Below are positions 23,846 to 34,119 of a DNA stretch of 64,000 nt, piece by piece. Both the position numbers and the translations under genes were made by a program. A model generated the notes under the pieces. The model was given only the letters and a program-made list of their open reading frames with translations, had not been told where the DNA came from and searched no databases. The number at the start of each line of letters is the position of its first letter. Position 1 is the first letter of the stretch. The stretch spans positions 196,129,700 through 196,193,699 of the forward strand of contig JBOZIK010000001.1 in the NCBI GenBank assembly GCA_051453625.1, read 5' to 3'. This DNA is from Welwitschia mirabilis. Taxonomy: Eukaryota > Gnetophyta > Gnetopsida > Welwitschiales.

Positions 23846-26800
23846 GATTAATCACCTTACTTTGTCCATCAATTTGGGGATGATAAGATGAACTTATACA
23901 TAAGTTGGTTCCTTGTAAATGGATTAACTCCTAACAGTAGTTACTAATAAAAACCTTATCTATATCATTGACAATGAAGTTAAGTATACCATGCAACTTA
24001 AATACATGCTCTATAAACAATTGAACAATCAAAGGAATAGTAAAGGGATGGGCAATAGGAATGAAATGAACATATTTAGAGAGTCGAACAACAACTCCCA
24101 TAATGGAATTCTTCTCATTGGAAGATGGTAATATCTCTCAATGAAGTCCATGAAGATATCAGTTCATACCCCCTCTAGAATGGCTAGAGGTTGGATAAGG
24201 CTAGAAGGAGTAATAGATTTGGTCTTATTCCTTAGAAAAACATCATAGACTGCCACATTTTTCTTAAGTTTAAAATAGCCTAGATACCAACAAAAGGTTT
24301 TTATTAGTTTAGGAAACTTGGGTGATTTCTTACGTCACTAGGATCTTGAGCCTAATACCACTCTATTTTTGTATCATAAGATACCATCATTGTAAGTATA
24401 ATGGGTAAGTTGTTATGTTTCCTTTAAAGTTATTGAATGATACTTTGCAATTCCTTATCACTTTTAGCTTCAGCTAAAATTTGATCCATCCAAATAGGAA
24501 AGGGATAAGATATGACCAATAACTCTCTTTCCATCTTCCTGGAAAGGATATCAATTATGGAATTTTTTGATCCTTTCTTATACTTAATTGCGTAATCCTA
24601 ACCCATTATCTTTATCATCAATTTTTGTTGTACCTCTATTGATAACCTCTGCTCTTGTAAATACTTAAGACTATGGTGGTTGGTATAGATGATGAAATGA
24701 TATTAAATCAAATAATGCTCTCATTTTTGTATAGCATGCAATATTGTCATCATTTCCTTTTCATAGGCGAAAAGCCCTTGATGTTTTTTAAACAACACCT
24801 TACTCATGAAAGCTATAGCCCTTCCTTCTTGCATCAAAACTGCTCCAATGCCTACACCAGAGGCATCACACTCAAGCTCAAATTGGTTAGAAAAATTAAG
24901 CAAGGCTAACACTAGAGTAGACATCATAGTTTGCTTTAAAAGATTAGAGGCTACATCAGCTTCTTTATTGCACACAAAGGAATCCTTTTTTAGCAAAGTA
25001 GTGAGAGGTGTAGAAATTTTGTCGTAGTCCTTGATAAATTTTCTGTAATATCTTATTAATCCCAAGAAACCTGTTAGTGCTCAAAGATACTTAGGAATGG
25101 GTGGTCATTCTAGCATAGATAACACCTTTTGAGGGTCTGTGGCAATAGCTTTCTAAGATATACTATGCCCCAGGTACTCAATTTAAATCTATCCAAAAGA
25201 ACAGTTTGACTATTTCAAAAATAATTTATGTTCATGAAGAATTTTAAATATTATGTCTAGGTGAATAAGATAAAATTCCCATGATGAGCTATAGATCAAA
25301 ATATCATCAAAGAAAACTAGAACAAACTATTGCAAGTAAGGTCGAAACAGACTATTCATGAGGCTTTGAAAAGTGAATGGAGCATTAGTTAATCCAAAAG
25401 ACGTAACCAAGTATTTATAATGCCCTTCATGTGTGCGTAAAGCTATTTTTGAAATATCTTCTTCATAAACACGAACTTGATGATAACCTGATCTGAGATG
25501 TAGTTTGGAAAAATAAGTGTTGTAGATCTACTAATAATTCCTCCATTGCCTCCCTTCCTTTCAAAGAATATAGGGTCATGTACATAGCAATGTCCCCTTT
25601 GACCATCATTTTTTCAATGGCGTGACTACTAATAATCACTATAAGAGGATATCTTGCCCCTTCAAGAACATATTATTACCTTTGAACTTTATACACAATT
25701 TACAGAAATCCCATAAAATAGGGCCTAAAGTACGAAGCAAAGAAGCCCTAAGAACTACATCATATCTATGGAGAGAAAGCATATATGAATCTAAAGTAAA
25801 GTTGAAGTTTTATATAGTGAGAGGAAGATTATCACATGTACCTTGGACTTGTAGGCACTCACCATTAACCAACATGACTTCAAGAGGCTTGTCATTGGTC
25901 CATCAGGAATTAAGACATTTTAACAAATTTGAATAGATGAAGTTACAAGTGCTACTAGAATGAATGAAAATACTAACAGGTTACTTCTTAAGTTTTGCAT
26001 TCACCCTTATTGTCTAGGAAGATAGGGTACCAGTCATGGTGTGCATAAAAATTTTTGGTTGTAGGTCCTCCACTGGTGCCTCTGTCACATCCATCTCTGC
26101 TTCTGATTCATTATTGGGTCAATATCCTTCAATAAGGAACAATTGTTTTGTTTTGTAGTGATGATCAAGGGTAAAGTTTCAATCACAGTTATAATATAGC
26201 CCCTTATCTCTTCTAGCCTTAGCCTTTGCTAGTGTTTGATGCTAGATTGCTGTAGGGATAGAAGTATTATGGGAAACATTGCTAGTTATAACATGATTCA
26301 CCTTATTTTACTTGTTTAAGACAAGTAATTGATCTTGTTTCAGCCTTGCTAACCCAATAGCTTGGATCATGAAGTTGGGTTAGATCATGCAGACTTCATG
26401 CTTTAATTCATCCTTAAGCCCACTGATGAAATAACCCACAGAAAATTCTTCAATTAACCCAGAAGTCCTATTAGCGGGCTATTCAAAGTGAGATTGGTAG
26501 TCCTAAAAAGTGAAGGTTTGTTGTAACTTGGTAAGCTCTCTAGTGTAATCCTCATACATGCTTAGATCAAAGCATGTGCATAATCCTTCCACAAATTCCT
26601 TTGAAGAGACAATTCCTTGACATTTTTCTAGCCATTGATATCATTGCAGTGCTTCCTTCTCAGGATGACAAGAGGTTAAAGGCACCTTTTGTGCTTCTGC
26701 AATAAGATTAAATTTGAAAAACTATTCAACTCGATTCTCCATTAAACTGTGGGAATTCCAAGCATGTGATTCTCAGTTCAATGGTACGTTAGTTCGTTGT

Positions 26801-27067
26801 GTTGCACTCAAATCCCAATTGGTGGTGCTTAGCACCTATGGCAAATGATGATTTAGACTGGAATGTCAATTGACTAGCCTGAAGACTTAATCCAGTAATC
26901 ATTGACTTTAAATCTTCAATGGTAGAAGTGGTATGAGTATTCTCACTTGCAACATACGTCCTCATCTCTTGAAGCTCTTGCTCATGCCTTTCCAATAAAG
27001 CCTTCCATTTGTTATCCATCCTTGTCTTTTGCATACAAGTCAATGGAGCTATGAATTTGATACCAAA

Positions 27068-27240
27068 TGTTATTAACCTGCAAAAGGGAAATATAGAAAT
27101 TTGAAAGTGCGATGATCACTTCAAAAGGGTCAAGCCTCTAATAATCACTTTGAGGGTGATTAGCCTCCAATTACAAGAATTCTATATTTTATTCAATGCC
27201 TCTAACAATACATGAACCATGTATTTTATAGGAGGACAGT
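27068..27240 (-). repeat. 5' LTR remnant of the nested gypsy element (truncated)
   Basis: Only about 170 of roughly 408 bp remain. Alignment with the 3' LTR is lost near 27237, where the captured gene fragment resumes. So the 5' end of the gypsy element has been deleted and no target duplication can be read there. Confidence 0.8.
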
Positions 27241-27289
27241 GAAACAACAAAAAAGGATTGTCAGACTGATATGGACAAGGGTAACAAGG

Positions 27290-28080
27290 TTAAAGATATG
27301 AAGGTTTCAACTGATAAATCCAAGGAAAAAGTTATAAAAGTGACAAGGATGTAATAGAAGAAAAGAAACGTTCAAATGAGTCTTGCAAGATGTAAAAATT
27401 GATGTTTCTAAAACAATGGCGAAGGCTTCAGATGAAACTGCCAAAGCAGCTTGAGGGGAGATGCAGGCTCAGAAAAAAGGCTTGAGTAAGAAGGAAGCAG
27501 CGGTCCTGATCCAGACACACTATCGTGGATACCTTGTACGGAGATTTCTGCCTCTAAAGAAACTTTGCGAGATTATGAAGATCAAGTTCAAAATTGATGT
27601 ACTTGAACAACAGGTGTGCAGAAGACCAGTGCAGTGGTCGTGCCATTATGCAGTAGCTCCGTGATGAATTGGTACATAATGCGAGTGGCGTAGGAGTAAT
27701 CGATGAAGAGCAACTCTGCCAAGAAATGAGCCCGAGACGAAATACCCACATTTTGCAACAATTTGGGATTTGTATGAAAAAGAAGCGTAGGCAAATATTT
27801 CTGCTAAGGTTATAGAGCATTAGAGAAATACAGAAGTTGCTGTCCAGATCAATGAAACTTCCGAATGAAGAATGTACATTCTCCCCAAATCGCAAACACG
27901 CGGATGAGGAGAAATACACAGTAAATTATTTTGATCTGGTCAATTTAGGAGGAGGAGGATATGAAAGCGCAGTGAAAGTGTTGTGGAGTGGAGAACATTA
28001 TGCCATTAAAAGTGATTTGATTCCTAAAATTTTTATTATTGTTTACATCATTTATCCAAAATTCCCAAGGGTAAACTATT
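27290..28080 (+). pseudogene. IQ-motif (BAG-family-like) gene fragment carried by the LTR element
   Basis: Reading across frameshifts, a lysine-rich region (27240-27450: KGNKVKDMKVSTDKSKEK, then AKASDETAKAA) precedes AQKKGLSKKEAAVLIQ, THYRGYLVRRFLPLKKL and EIMKIKFKID (27461-27600). The run IQxxYRGYxVRR is a calmodulin-binding IQ motif. An IQ motif followed by a helical, leucine-rich region is the layout of plant BAG co-chaperone regulators (BAG5-8 types). The following sequence (RRQIFLLRL, SIREIQKLLS) could be a decayed BAG helix but is not convincing. Stops and frameshifts make it a pseudogene. Sure of the IQ motif; BAG identity is an inference. An IQD or other IQ protein is the alternative. 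Confidence 0.6.
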
Positions 28081-28535
28081 AAGTTTCTTTTGGTAAAGTA
28101 TTTTAAATTTCACATTTACAACATTATTTAAAAGTATATAAAAGATTTCTGGAATATGAAGATAATACTTTCTCTCTCTCTTCTAGTATTTGTTTGAGTA
28201 AATATGTGATGTAAAGAAGTTATATGTTTTAAGATGCTCATATGAAAGGCATGAATGTAGCTTTAAGGCAAAGAAGCTTGTTTAATGTGTAGCCCAAAGT
28301 GAGGAAAGGGCACACTCATATTACAAGGTTTGTATTCCATTTTACAAGAGGAAGAGGTAAAGTGAAGGACTAAAGGAGGAGTTCATAAGACCATATTTGA
28401 AAAACTCCTTTAAGAGTTGGAAGGAGAACATAACTGACCTTCAAAAATATGTGATTTGTAAATGACGTGTGACATGAATTGAATAGTACATACATCAAGG
28501 GGGTGTTATTAAAATGTTGTCATCAAGGGGGTGAT
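28081..28535 (+). other. 3' non-coding interior and polypurine tract of the gene-carrying element
   Basis: No coding sequence is recognised. A ctctctctcttctag string at 28172-28186 looks like a splice acceptor, hinting that part may be an intron of the captured gene. Two similar purine-rich strings (atcaagggggtg) occur at about 28495 and 28522. The second is the polypurine tract next to the LTR. Confidence 0.55.
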
Positions 28536-29015
28536 TGTTGGGTATATTTGGCATAAGTAATTTCAACATAAAGGCATAAGTAATTTCAACATTTTATGTT
28601 TTTCAAAGAAGAAAAGCTATTATTTCTAAAGTCATTGATAAAGGGGGTGCAAAGAAAATTAATGCAAGTATTAGCACTATTATGTAAGAGTCTAAACTAG
28701 TCATCCCTTAACTTTAGGGAATGGTTGAGTCAATTTTTTTTTAGGAAAGAGTTGTTAGATCCATGTTTTTTGGATCTAAAATGAGACTTGCAAGAAAAGG
28801 TTAAAATGAGATCAGGATGAAAATTATGAGACATCATGTATCAATCACTTTGAAAGCTAATGAAAAACATGTCCAGTCATTGTCCTTGGCATGGTCAGGG
28901 GTTGGGGCATCCATGTTTGAAGAATTACCTTTTATGTTTTAAATACATGATGTTTATCATTTCATGGATATCAATCTATGATTTTCTATCTATGCCTATG
29001 GTTTCAAATCCTTCA
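28536..29015 (+). repeat. 3' LTR of the gene-carrying element
   Basis: Begins tgttgggtat and ends tcaaatccttca. Pairs with 21206-21663. It contains a 23-bp tandem duplication (ggcataagtaatttcaacat...) at 28550-28592 absent from the 5' LTR. Confidence 0.9.
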
Positions 29016-29020
29016 ATCTT

Positions 29021-29607
29021 TACATGCATGAATAAAATTAGGCATATTCAACTCTTCGAGGACTCGTGGAAGAGTTTGTTTTCCTACAATTAGAGGCTTT
29101 TCGCTCCTCCCAAAGTTCATATCTTGAGCTGGTCACTTCTCCATAATAGGTTTCCTTTTGGTGTTGGACACTCTTATTTTACGAGATATGCTCCTCTGTC
29201 CTTAATGCAACATAGAGGAATCTTTTGTCCATACTTAGTCTTATTGAGTAGCTTCCTCTGCTGGGGAATGGGCTAGCCACTCTTTAAGATGGCATCACAT
29301 TTATAAGCTCTCAGCTTTCATGGGCCTTGGTAAACGCAATAATGTCTTGCAGTGTTGGTAATGGTTATCAATTCTTTGCATGATTTTATTTGAACTTTGG
29401 AAATTCTAGAACAAATGCATTTTCAACAATGAGACCTTTTAACTCCTTTCCTCCTCCTTTCAAGCATGCGTTTGTTGGTAGCATCAAGCTTTATGATTCA
29501 TTTTCTTTCTCGTCATAGCTCTCTATTTGAAGATCTGCTTTTATTTAGCATCCCATTGACTAGCATTTGAAAAATTCTTTCAACCAAAGGAAAAAAAACA
29601 AAAAACC
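29021..29607 (+). mobile_element. LINE-B, 3' part with zinc-domain remnant and A-rich tail
   Basis: Resumes after the LTR element. The blocks AGHFSIIGFLLVLDTLILRD, LLCP, CNIEESFVHT, LRWHHIYKLSAF and WLSILCMILFELWKF fit the C-terminal reverse-transcriptase zinc-binding domain of plant LINEs (CPxCxxxEExxxHxxxxC ... IWKxRN). An A-rich tail lies at 29586-29607. Orientation and position match LINE-B at 18700-21200. Confidence 0.7.
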
Positions 29608-30733
29608 CATATAAAAAAATTGTGATATTTAATAATTTAATATTTAATAATTTAATACTGGAAAAGCTAAACCACCTCCCATGTTATGTACTACATACAT
29701 TGAGGTGATGACACATGGCATTAAATTTGAAACTTGTGTGTGCATTTCAACTGTACACTTCATTTAATATGAGATATTGGACTGTTTAGCCCGCTCCATT
29801 TAATACTCTATTTAATAGGTGCATCCTACATGCTTGACACAGGACTTATTATGAAATGCAAACATATCATTACGTTTTCTGTAAGGACTGTTTGATATAA
29901 AAGTAACTACTCTTTGCTCCTTAACAAATTAGTTCTTGTTTTCTAATGTATCAGCAAGCTGACTGATGTGCCTGCTTGAGATTCCCGTCAAACAACTTGT
30001 GTAAGCCACAAATGTTACATCTCGCAATATAATCTCTTACTGGAATCTTTGATTCCCATCTGTTCTCTCTCTTTATTTTCTAGAGAGGATCTGCCAATCC
30101 TTTGAATTCAAAAACCGAGAATACGCAACTTAAAACATTATACTTACCACCAAACTATCCGATCAAACTTTCCAAGTAGGTTTTCTGTTCTGTTTCGCTT
30201 TACTTCTTAAACATTCCAAATGAAGATTGAATCGATGCAGGAAACTGTTCGTGTCTTCATAGATTAAGAGTATTACCAAAGAAACTACAAATTGTTGAGA
30301 CAGTTTTTGTCAGAGAATCAACAGATTTTTCAAAATATTGTTTGTGATCATTACGATTAATTTAGTTAAAATCCTATGCCTCAAGTTTGCATGTAAAACC
30401 TACAATGAAATCGATATCAGTTGATAGTAAAGTTTTCTTTGTGCCTCTGCTAATATGTTTTGGAAAGTAACCTACAGGTAAATATGAAAAATCCCAAGTA
30501 AATTAGCGAGGTGTCTAAGGAAGGCCCTCGTTGGACAGTGAGGAAAGTACAATACATTGTCATCTCTATCATTATCCACCCTTTATTTCGTACGTATGAG
30601 TTTAAATTTTCTAATTTCATGTTAGTTTTTTCATTGGTTTCTGTTTAGGGGTTTGATTACCAGCTTTCCATATTTCCTTACCACCTTGCTTATTCAATCA
30701 ATTAACACATTTCTTTGTTGGTCTGGCTTTTTC

Positions 30734-30778
<45 letters not shown>

Positions 30779-30803
30779 CCTCCGCTATCCCTCCTCTCAT
30801 CCT

Positions 30804-30846
<43 letters not shown>

Positions 30847-33240
30847 GTCTCGAGATTTTTTGCTGAAGGACTGATAGAAACAAAAGGATGCTGAGGAATG
30901 ATATGGCGCGTGACTTTGTGGATGAAAAAGATTTGAGAGATTTCATGATAAAACTGAAACTAAAGTTGAACTAGTGCTAAAGAAACTGGAAGTGCTAGAA
31001 TTCTGAGAAAAAGACTGATAAAGTGTAATGTTGAACATTACTTGTTGACAATCTAAATGCTAAACTGATGATGAACTGATGATGAACTGATGAACTAGAA
31101 GAATCAGAGGAATGATTTGCATGGTTGTCCCTTTGATTATAAAGCAACAAGCTAAAGAGTGGCTGAGATTGCATACACCAAGAGGTAGATATTGTGCTAA
31201 TACACTGAAGACTAGATGGTGAAAAGATGCTAACATTGACTCTGTCCGTAGAAGCACTAGCACAAGCTAAGCAAGACTAAATGGAAAAGAAGATAAATGA
31301 GTGAAACTCTTGATGATAGTGGTTGTCGCTGGTGATTATTAATGATCACAATTGATTTTTATTCCAGTGCTCTTAAGGAAAGTATGAATTCTAGTGCAAG
31401 TCATAGAATTGGAACTAAGATGGTGCTTGACTGGCATTAATGATAATGATGAAATAGACAGTGCTGATCACCAATGATGCTAACCATAAATTGTCTTTTT
31501 ATACAAGAGATCACATACATAGATGCTAAGGATGATGTGATTTTGTTCTAGGTTCTTTTAATTACTTTTTATCTCCTTCTCTGTAAGGGGCATTGATGAT
31601 GACAACCTTTTCATTGGCAACATGGCATTGACGATTGATGACGAGTCATTGTTATTTCAGGTGTCAGATGATGACTGGTTCATCCAGAGTTGTGCTATCA
31701 AAATTTTGAGCTGGAAAGCATGTTTGTTGAATTTTTGAGAAATGATGTACAAGCTGGTACAGCTTGGCACTGATTTGGATGATATTGGATTAGGATTGTG
31801 TCTAAGTACAAGCAAACAAAGTTCAAGGTAATGAGGATGAATCTTTTTGTGGAAACTCAAAGGCAAGGCAATTTGTTAATGGACAAAATGGTAAGGGGCT
31901 TGGTCATCATGATGATCAAGGAGCAAGATTTCTTCAAGTTAGGCTTTAGTTTGGGTATCAGCTCATTTCTGAAGTGATTGACGTTTGATATGTTTGGGTG
32001 ATAATGTGACCTCACCAGGTACTACTATTTCTGATTCAATAACATAGAGCTTCAGCAGCAGTAGATTGGGTTATGATATGGCATGCTTGTAGGATAAAAT
32101 GGAGTTTCTCATGCCATGGACAAAGATTAGTTTCAATCATCTTCTATCCAAGGCTAATTGCAGTTTTGTTCAAGGTTTTAGATTGATTATTGGACTGTAG
32201 GAAATATGTTAATGTCACTAGGGACAATATAGGAAGTAACTTTGTGGCAGAGTGAAGTAGGGCAACTCTCAGCATAATTGTTATACCAGTTAATTGTCAT
32301 CGATGTCACATTTGTCCTTCACACTTTATGCTTATAATGTCAAAATTTTCAGATATAAAAATTTGGTCTAATTATTCATGAAATGCAGGCTGCTTTTGAT
32401 GAGGGCGACCCAGCTACTTCAATGGAGGGGTTTGTCAACTGCAAGTCATTGGGGTGACCCAAAGTTGTTGTAGAGGTGACCCAACTATTTTCTTGTGCTT
32501 TGTAAGCTGCAGATCAAGGGTTGTCCTTGATTGATACAGATGTGGATTTTGACAACTTTTAGGCCGAGCGTTATGGGATTAGCTTAAGAAAAACATCAGG
32601 ATGACTTGACCCTCGAATTCAAGGTTTTCATAGCTACTTTGGCACCACGTGTTTATCAATTAATCAAATGATTAGTCCTCAGTCTGAATTCTGATGTTTT
32701 TAACTTCTGAAAGGCATTTCCATGTGAAAATTGTTTGAGCTTCAATTTGTGATCGATTTTCCTCTCAACTTGTCTAATTTTAAATTGTTCCATTTGGCAA
32801 CTCAAGGCTTGTTCTTATACGTGATTAGGTGAAACTGTGATCTTGTCACTTTTTCTTACTCACACAAATTGCTTGTTCCTGAAGAGCTGAAACCAATTGT
32901 TTAAAAGTTCAACTTCTACGGAATGAGGTTATCATTGAAAACGTTGGCACCCATTTTATTAATTAATAGATATCTGGACTCAAATTTTTCCTTGAATTAC
33001 AAGAGTGGAGTAAGAAAGAGTGACCCATCTCTTATCGAAACCACTATAAAATTTATGTAGCTTCTTGTTGCATGTTTATTTCTTTCAGTTTTGGATGTTG
33101 TCTTCTATTTCTGATGCAACACTCAAATAAGGTTTTGACGTTACAATTTCGTCTCAAGAAAATCTTGTTATTCAAATTTATTTGATACTGTTTTAGAATG
33201 ACCAATAATGGTTTTAAAGAAAATTGTGATTTTGGTTTCT
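29608..33240. other. Intergenic region with simple repeats; no gene recognised
   Basis: No convincing reading frame. It holds a 15-bp tandem (aatatttaataattt twice, near 29627-29656), CT microsatellites, an aactgatgatg tandem near 31060-31095, and a gatgat-rich stretch around 31300-31680. Less AT-rich than the left half of the window; it may include the distal promoter of the downstream gene. Confidence 0.5.
30737..30841. repeat. (CT)n microsatellite, two blocks
   Basis: Nearly uninterrupted CT from 30737 to 30770 and from about 30807 to 30841, separated by pyrimidine-rich sequence. The proline/leucine/serine-type open frame across it is an artefact. Confidence 0.95.
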
Positions 33241-34119
33241 GAAGTTGAATAGAATTTCTTCTCCACCTTTCTCGCCCAACTCTAGGGTTCTGATCCTAGG
33301 GTTGCAGCAACTTCTACCGATTTGGTAAAGCTCTCTATGGCAGTTACGATGCGTCGGTTGTCTTCAAATGAAAATGAATTACGTAGGCCAATCAGATCAA
33401 GACCCTATGTTTCATATGGTCAAAATATTTTGGGCTGTTGGACGGTAGAGACATGGGCATGGTTAAGGATTAAGTGACTTTGAATAAAGACGTGTTTGTC
33501 CATTCCCCTAGCATTTTGATGCAGACGTGAGCGATATGAGGTGAATTGTTTAAATAATAAGTTTAAAATGAGACTTGCAGCTATATCAGTGATAAAGCAA
33601 TATTGTCATGTGATTGAAGGTCCTTGAACACTGTTTGGACAGAAACATCAGCCAAGCCTTTTTCCATATCATGAATGCTTTCATGCTACGACAAGATTAC
33701 TACCTTATGGAAGTCCATCGGCATGTGACATTATTGTTAGATAAGCAGTAAACAACAGTGAAATGCATTAATTCAAAGAATTTTGAATGTGGATGGAAAC
33801 ATAAAAGTTACTGGAACCAAGTAGAACAACACTGCAAACTGAGACTCTATGTCGTCTCCAAACTCAAAAGTCTTTTATTTCAAAAAGGCCTTATAATGTT
33901 CAAGATTTTCGAATTGCAGTATTTTATTGTCAGATAACAACTTTCCAACGCTGAAAAACAGACAACCAAATGTGGAGTACTATGCGTTTAATTTTGTGTT
34001 TTGTGATTTGTAATTCAAAATTCCTTAAATCCAACTATTTAGTTAAGACAACCAAACAAAACTTACTTTTAATAGTTTCTTTCTAACTGATAGATTTTTG
34101 CTGAAGGGATTAAATCAGG
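33240..34119 (+). promoter_or_regulatory. Possible 5' leader of the formamidase gene, perhaps with an intron
   Basis: A pyrimidine-rich, CDS-free stretch near 33255-33325 (ttctccacctttctcgccc, then ctctagggttctgatcc) resembles plant 5' leaders. A possible donor (gatttg/gtaaag) lies near 33325 and a possible acceptor (aactgatag) near 34092, just upstream of the start codon. This is only a proposal; no clear TATA box was identified. Confidence 0.3.

Larger units (their letters stand above)
22399..27240 (-). mobile_element. Ty3/gypsy retrotransposon (chromovirus-like), nested, degenerate
   Basis: Minus-strand element. The truncated 5' LTR (27240-27068) is followed by a primer site TGGTATCA at 27065-27058. 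Gag begins near 27020 (MDNKWKALLERHEQELQEM). Protease and reverse transcriptase lie at about 26100-25100. RT thumb and RNase H show as GLIRYYRKFIKDYDKISTPL and LECDASGVGIGAVLMQEGRA, then YEKEMMTILHAIQK (25065-24721). Integrase resumes as SSYHPQIDGQSKVINHCLET on either side of a further insertion, followed by GWKLDAWTKWLSWTEWW and FHSST. The C-terminal part contains QWVNSPPKDATREYLYKLRE near 22900. A purine-rich tract precedes the 3' LTR. Stops and frameshifts throughout. Confidence 0.9.
21206..29015 (+). mobile_element. LTR retroelement with captured host-like gene fragment, flanked by ATCTT duplications
   Basis: Two direct LTRs, 21206-21663 and 28536-29015, are alignable end to end. Identical 5-bp strings atctt lie just outside (21201-21205 and 29016-29020). 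A tRNA-iMet-type primer site, tgatatcaaagcc (canonical tggtatcagagcc with two G-to-A changes), follows the 5' LTR at 21665-21677. A polypurine tract, caagggggtgat, precedes the 3' LTR at 28524-28535. LTR ends and tract look copia-like. Without the nested gypsy element the interior is only about 2 kb. No gag, integrase or reverse transcriptase of its own is seen; instead it carries an IQ-motif gene fragment. Therefore a non-autonomous, gene-transducing LTR element. Confidence 0.85.

Noticed and set aside
24721-25065. Intact RNase H domain gene
   Set aside because: The frame is open, but it is one surviving stretch of a gypsy polyprotein broken by stops on both sides.
27554-27919. 121-codon minus-strand frame opposite the IQ fragment
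   Set aside because: The plus strand carries the recognisable IQ motif; the antisense frame resembles nothing.
30653-30874. Frame of alternating Ser-Leu
   Set aside because: Translation of a CT microsatellite.
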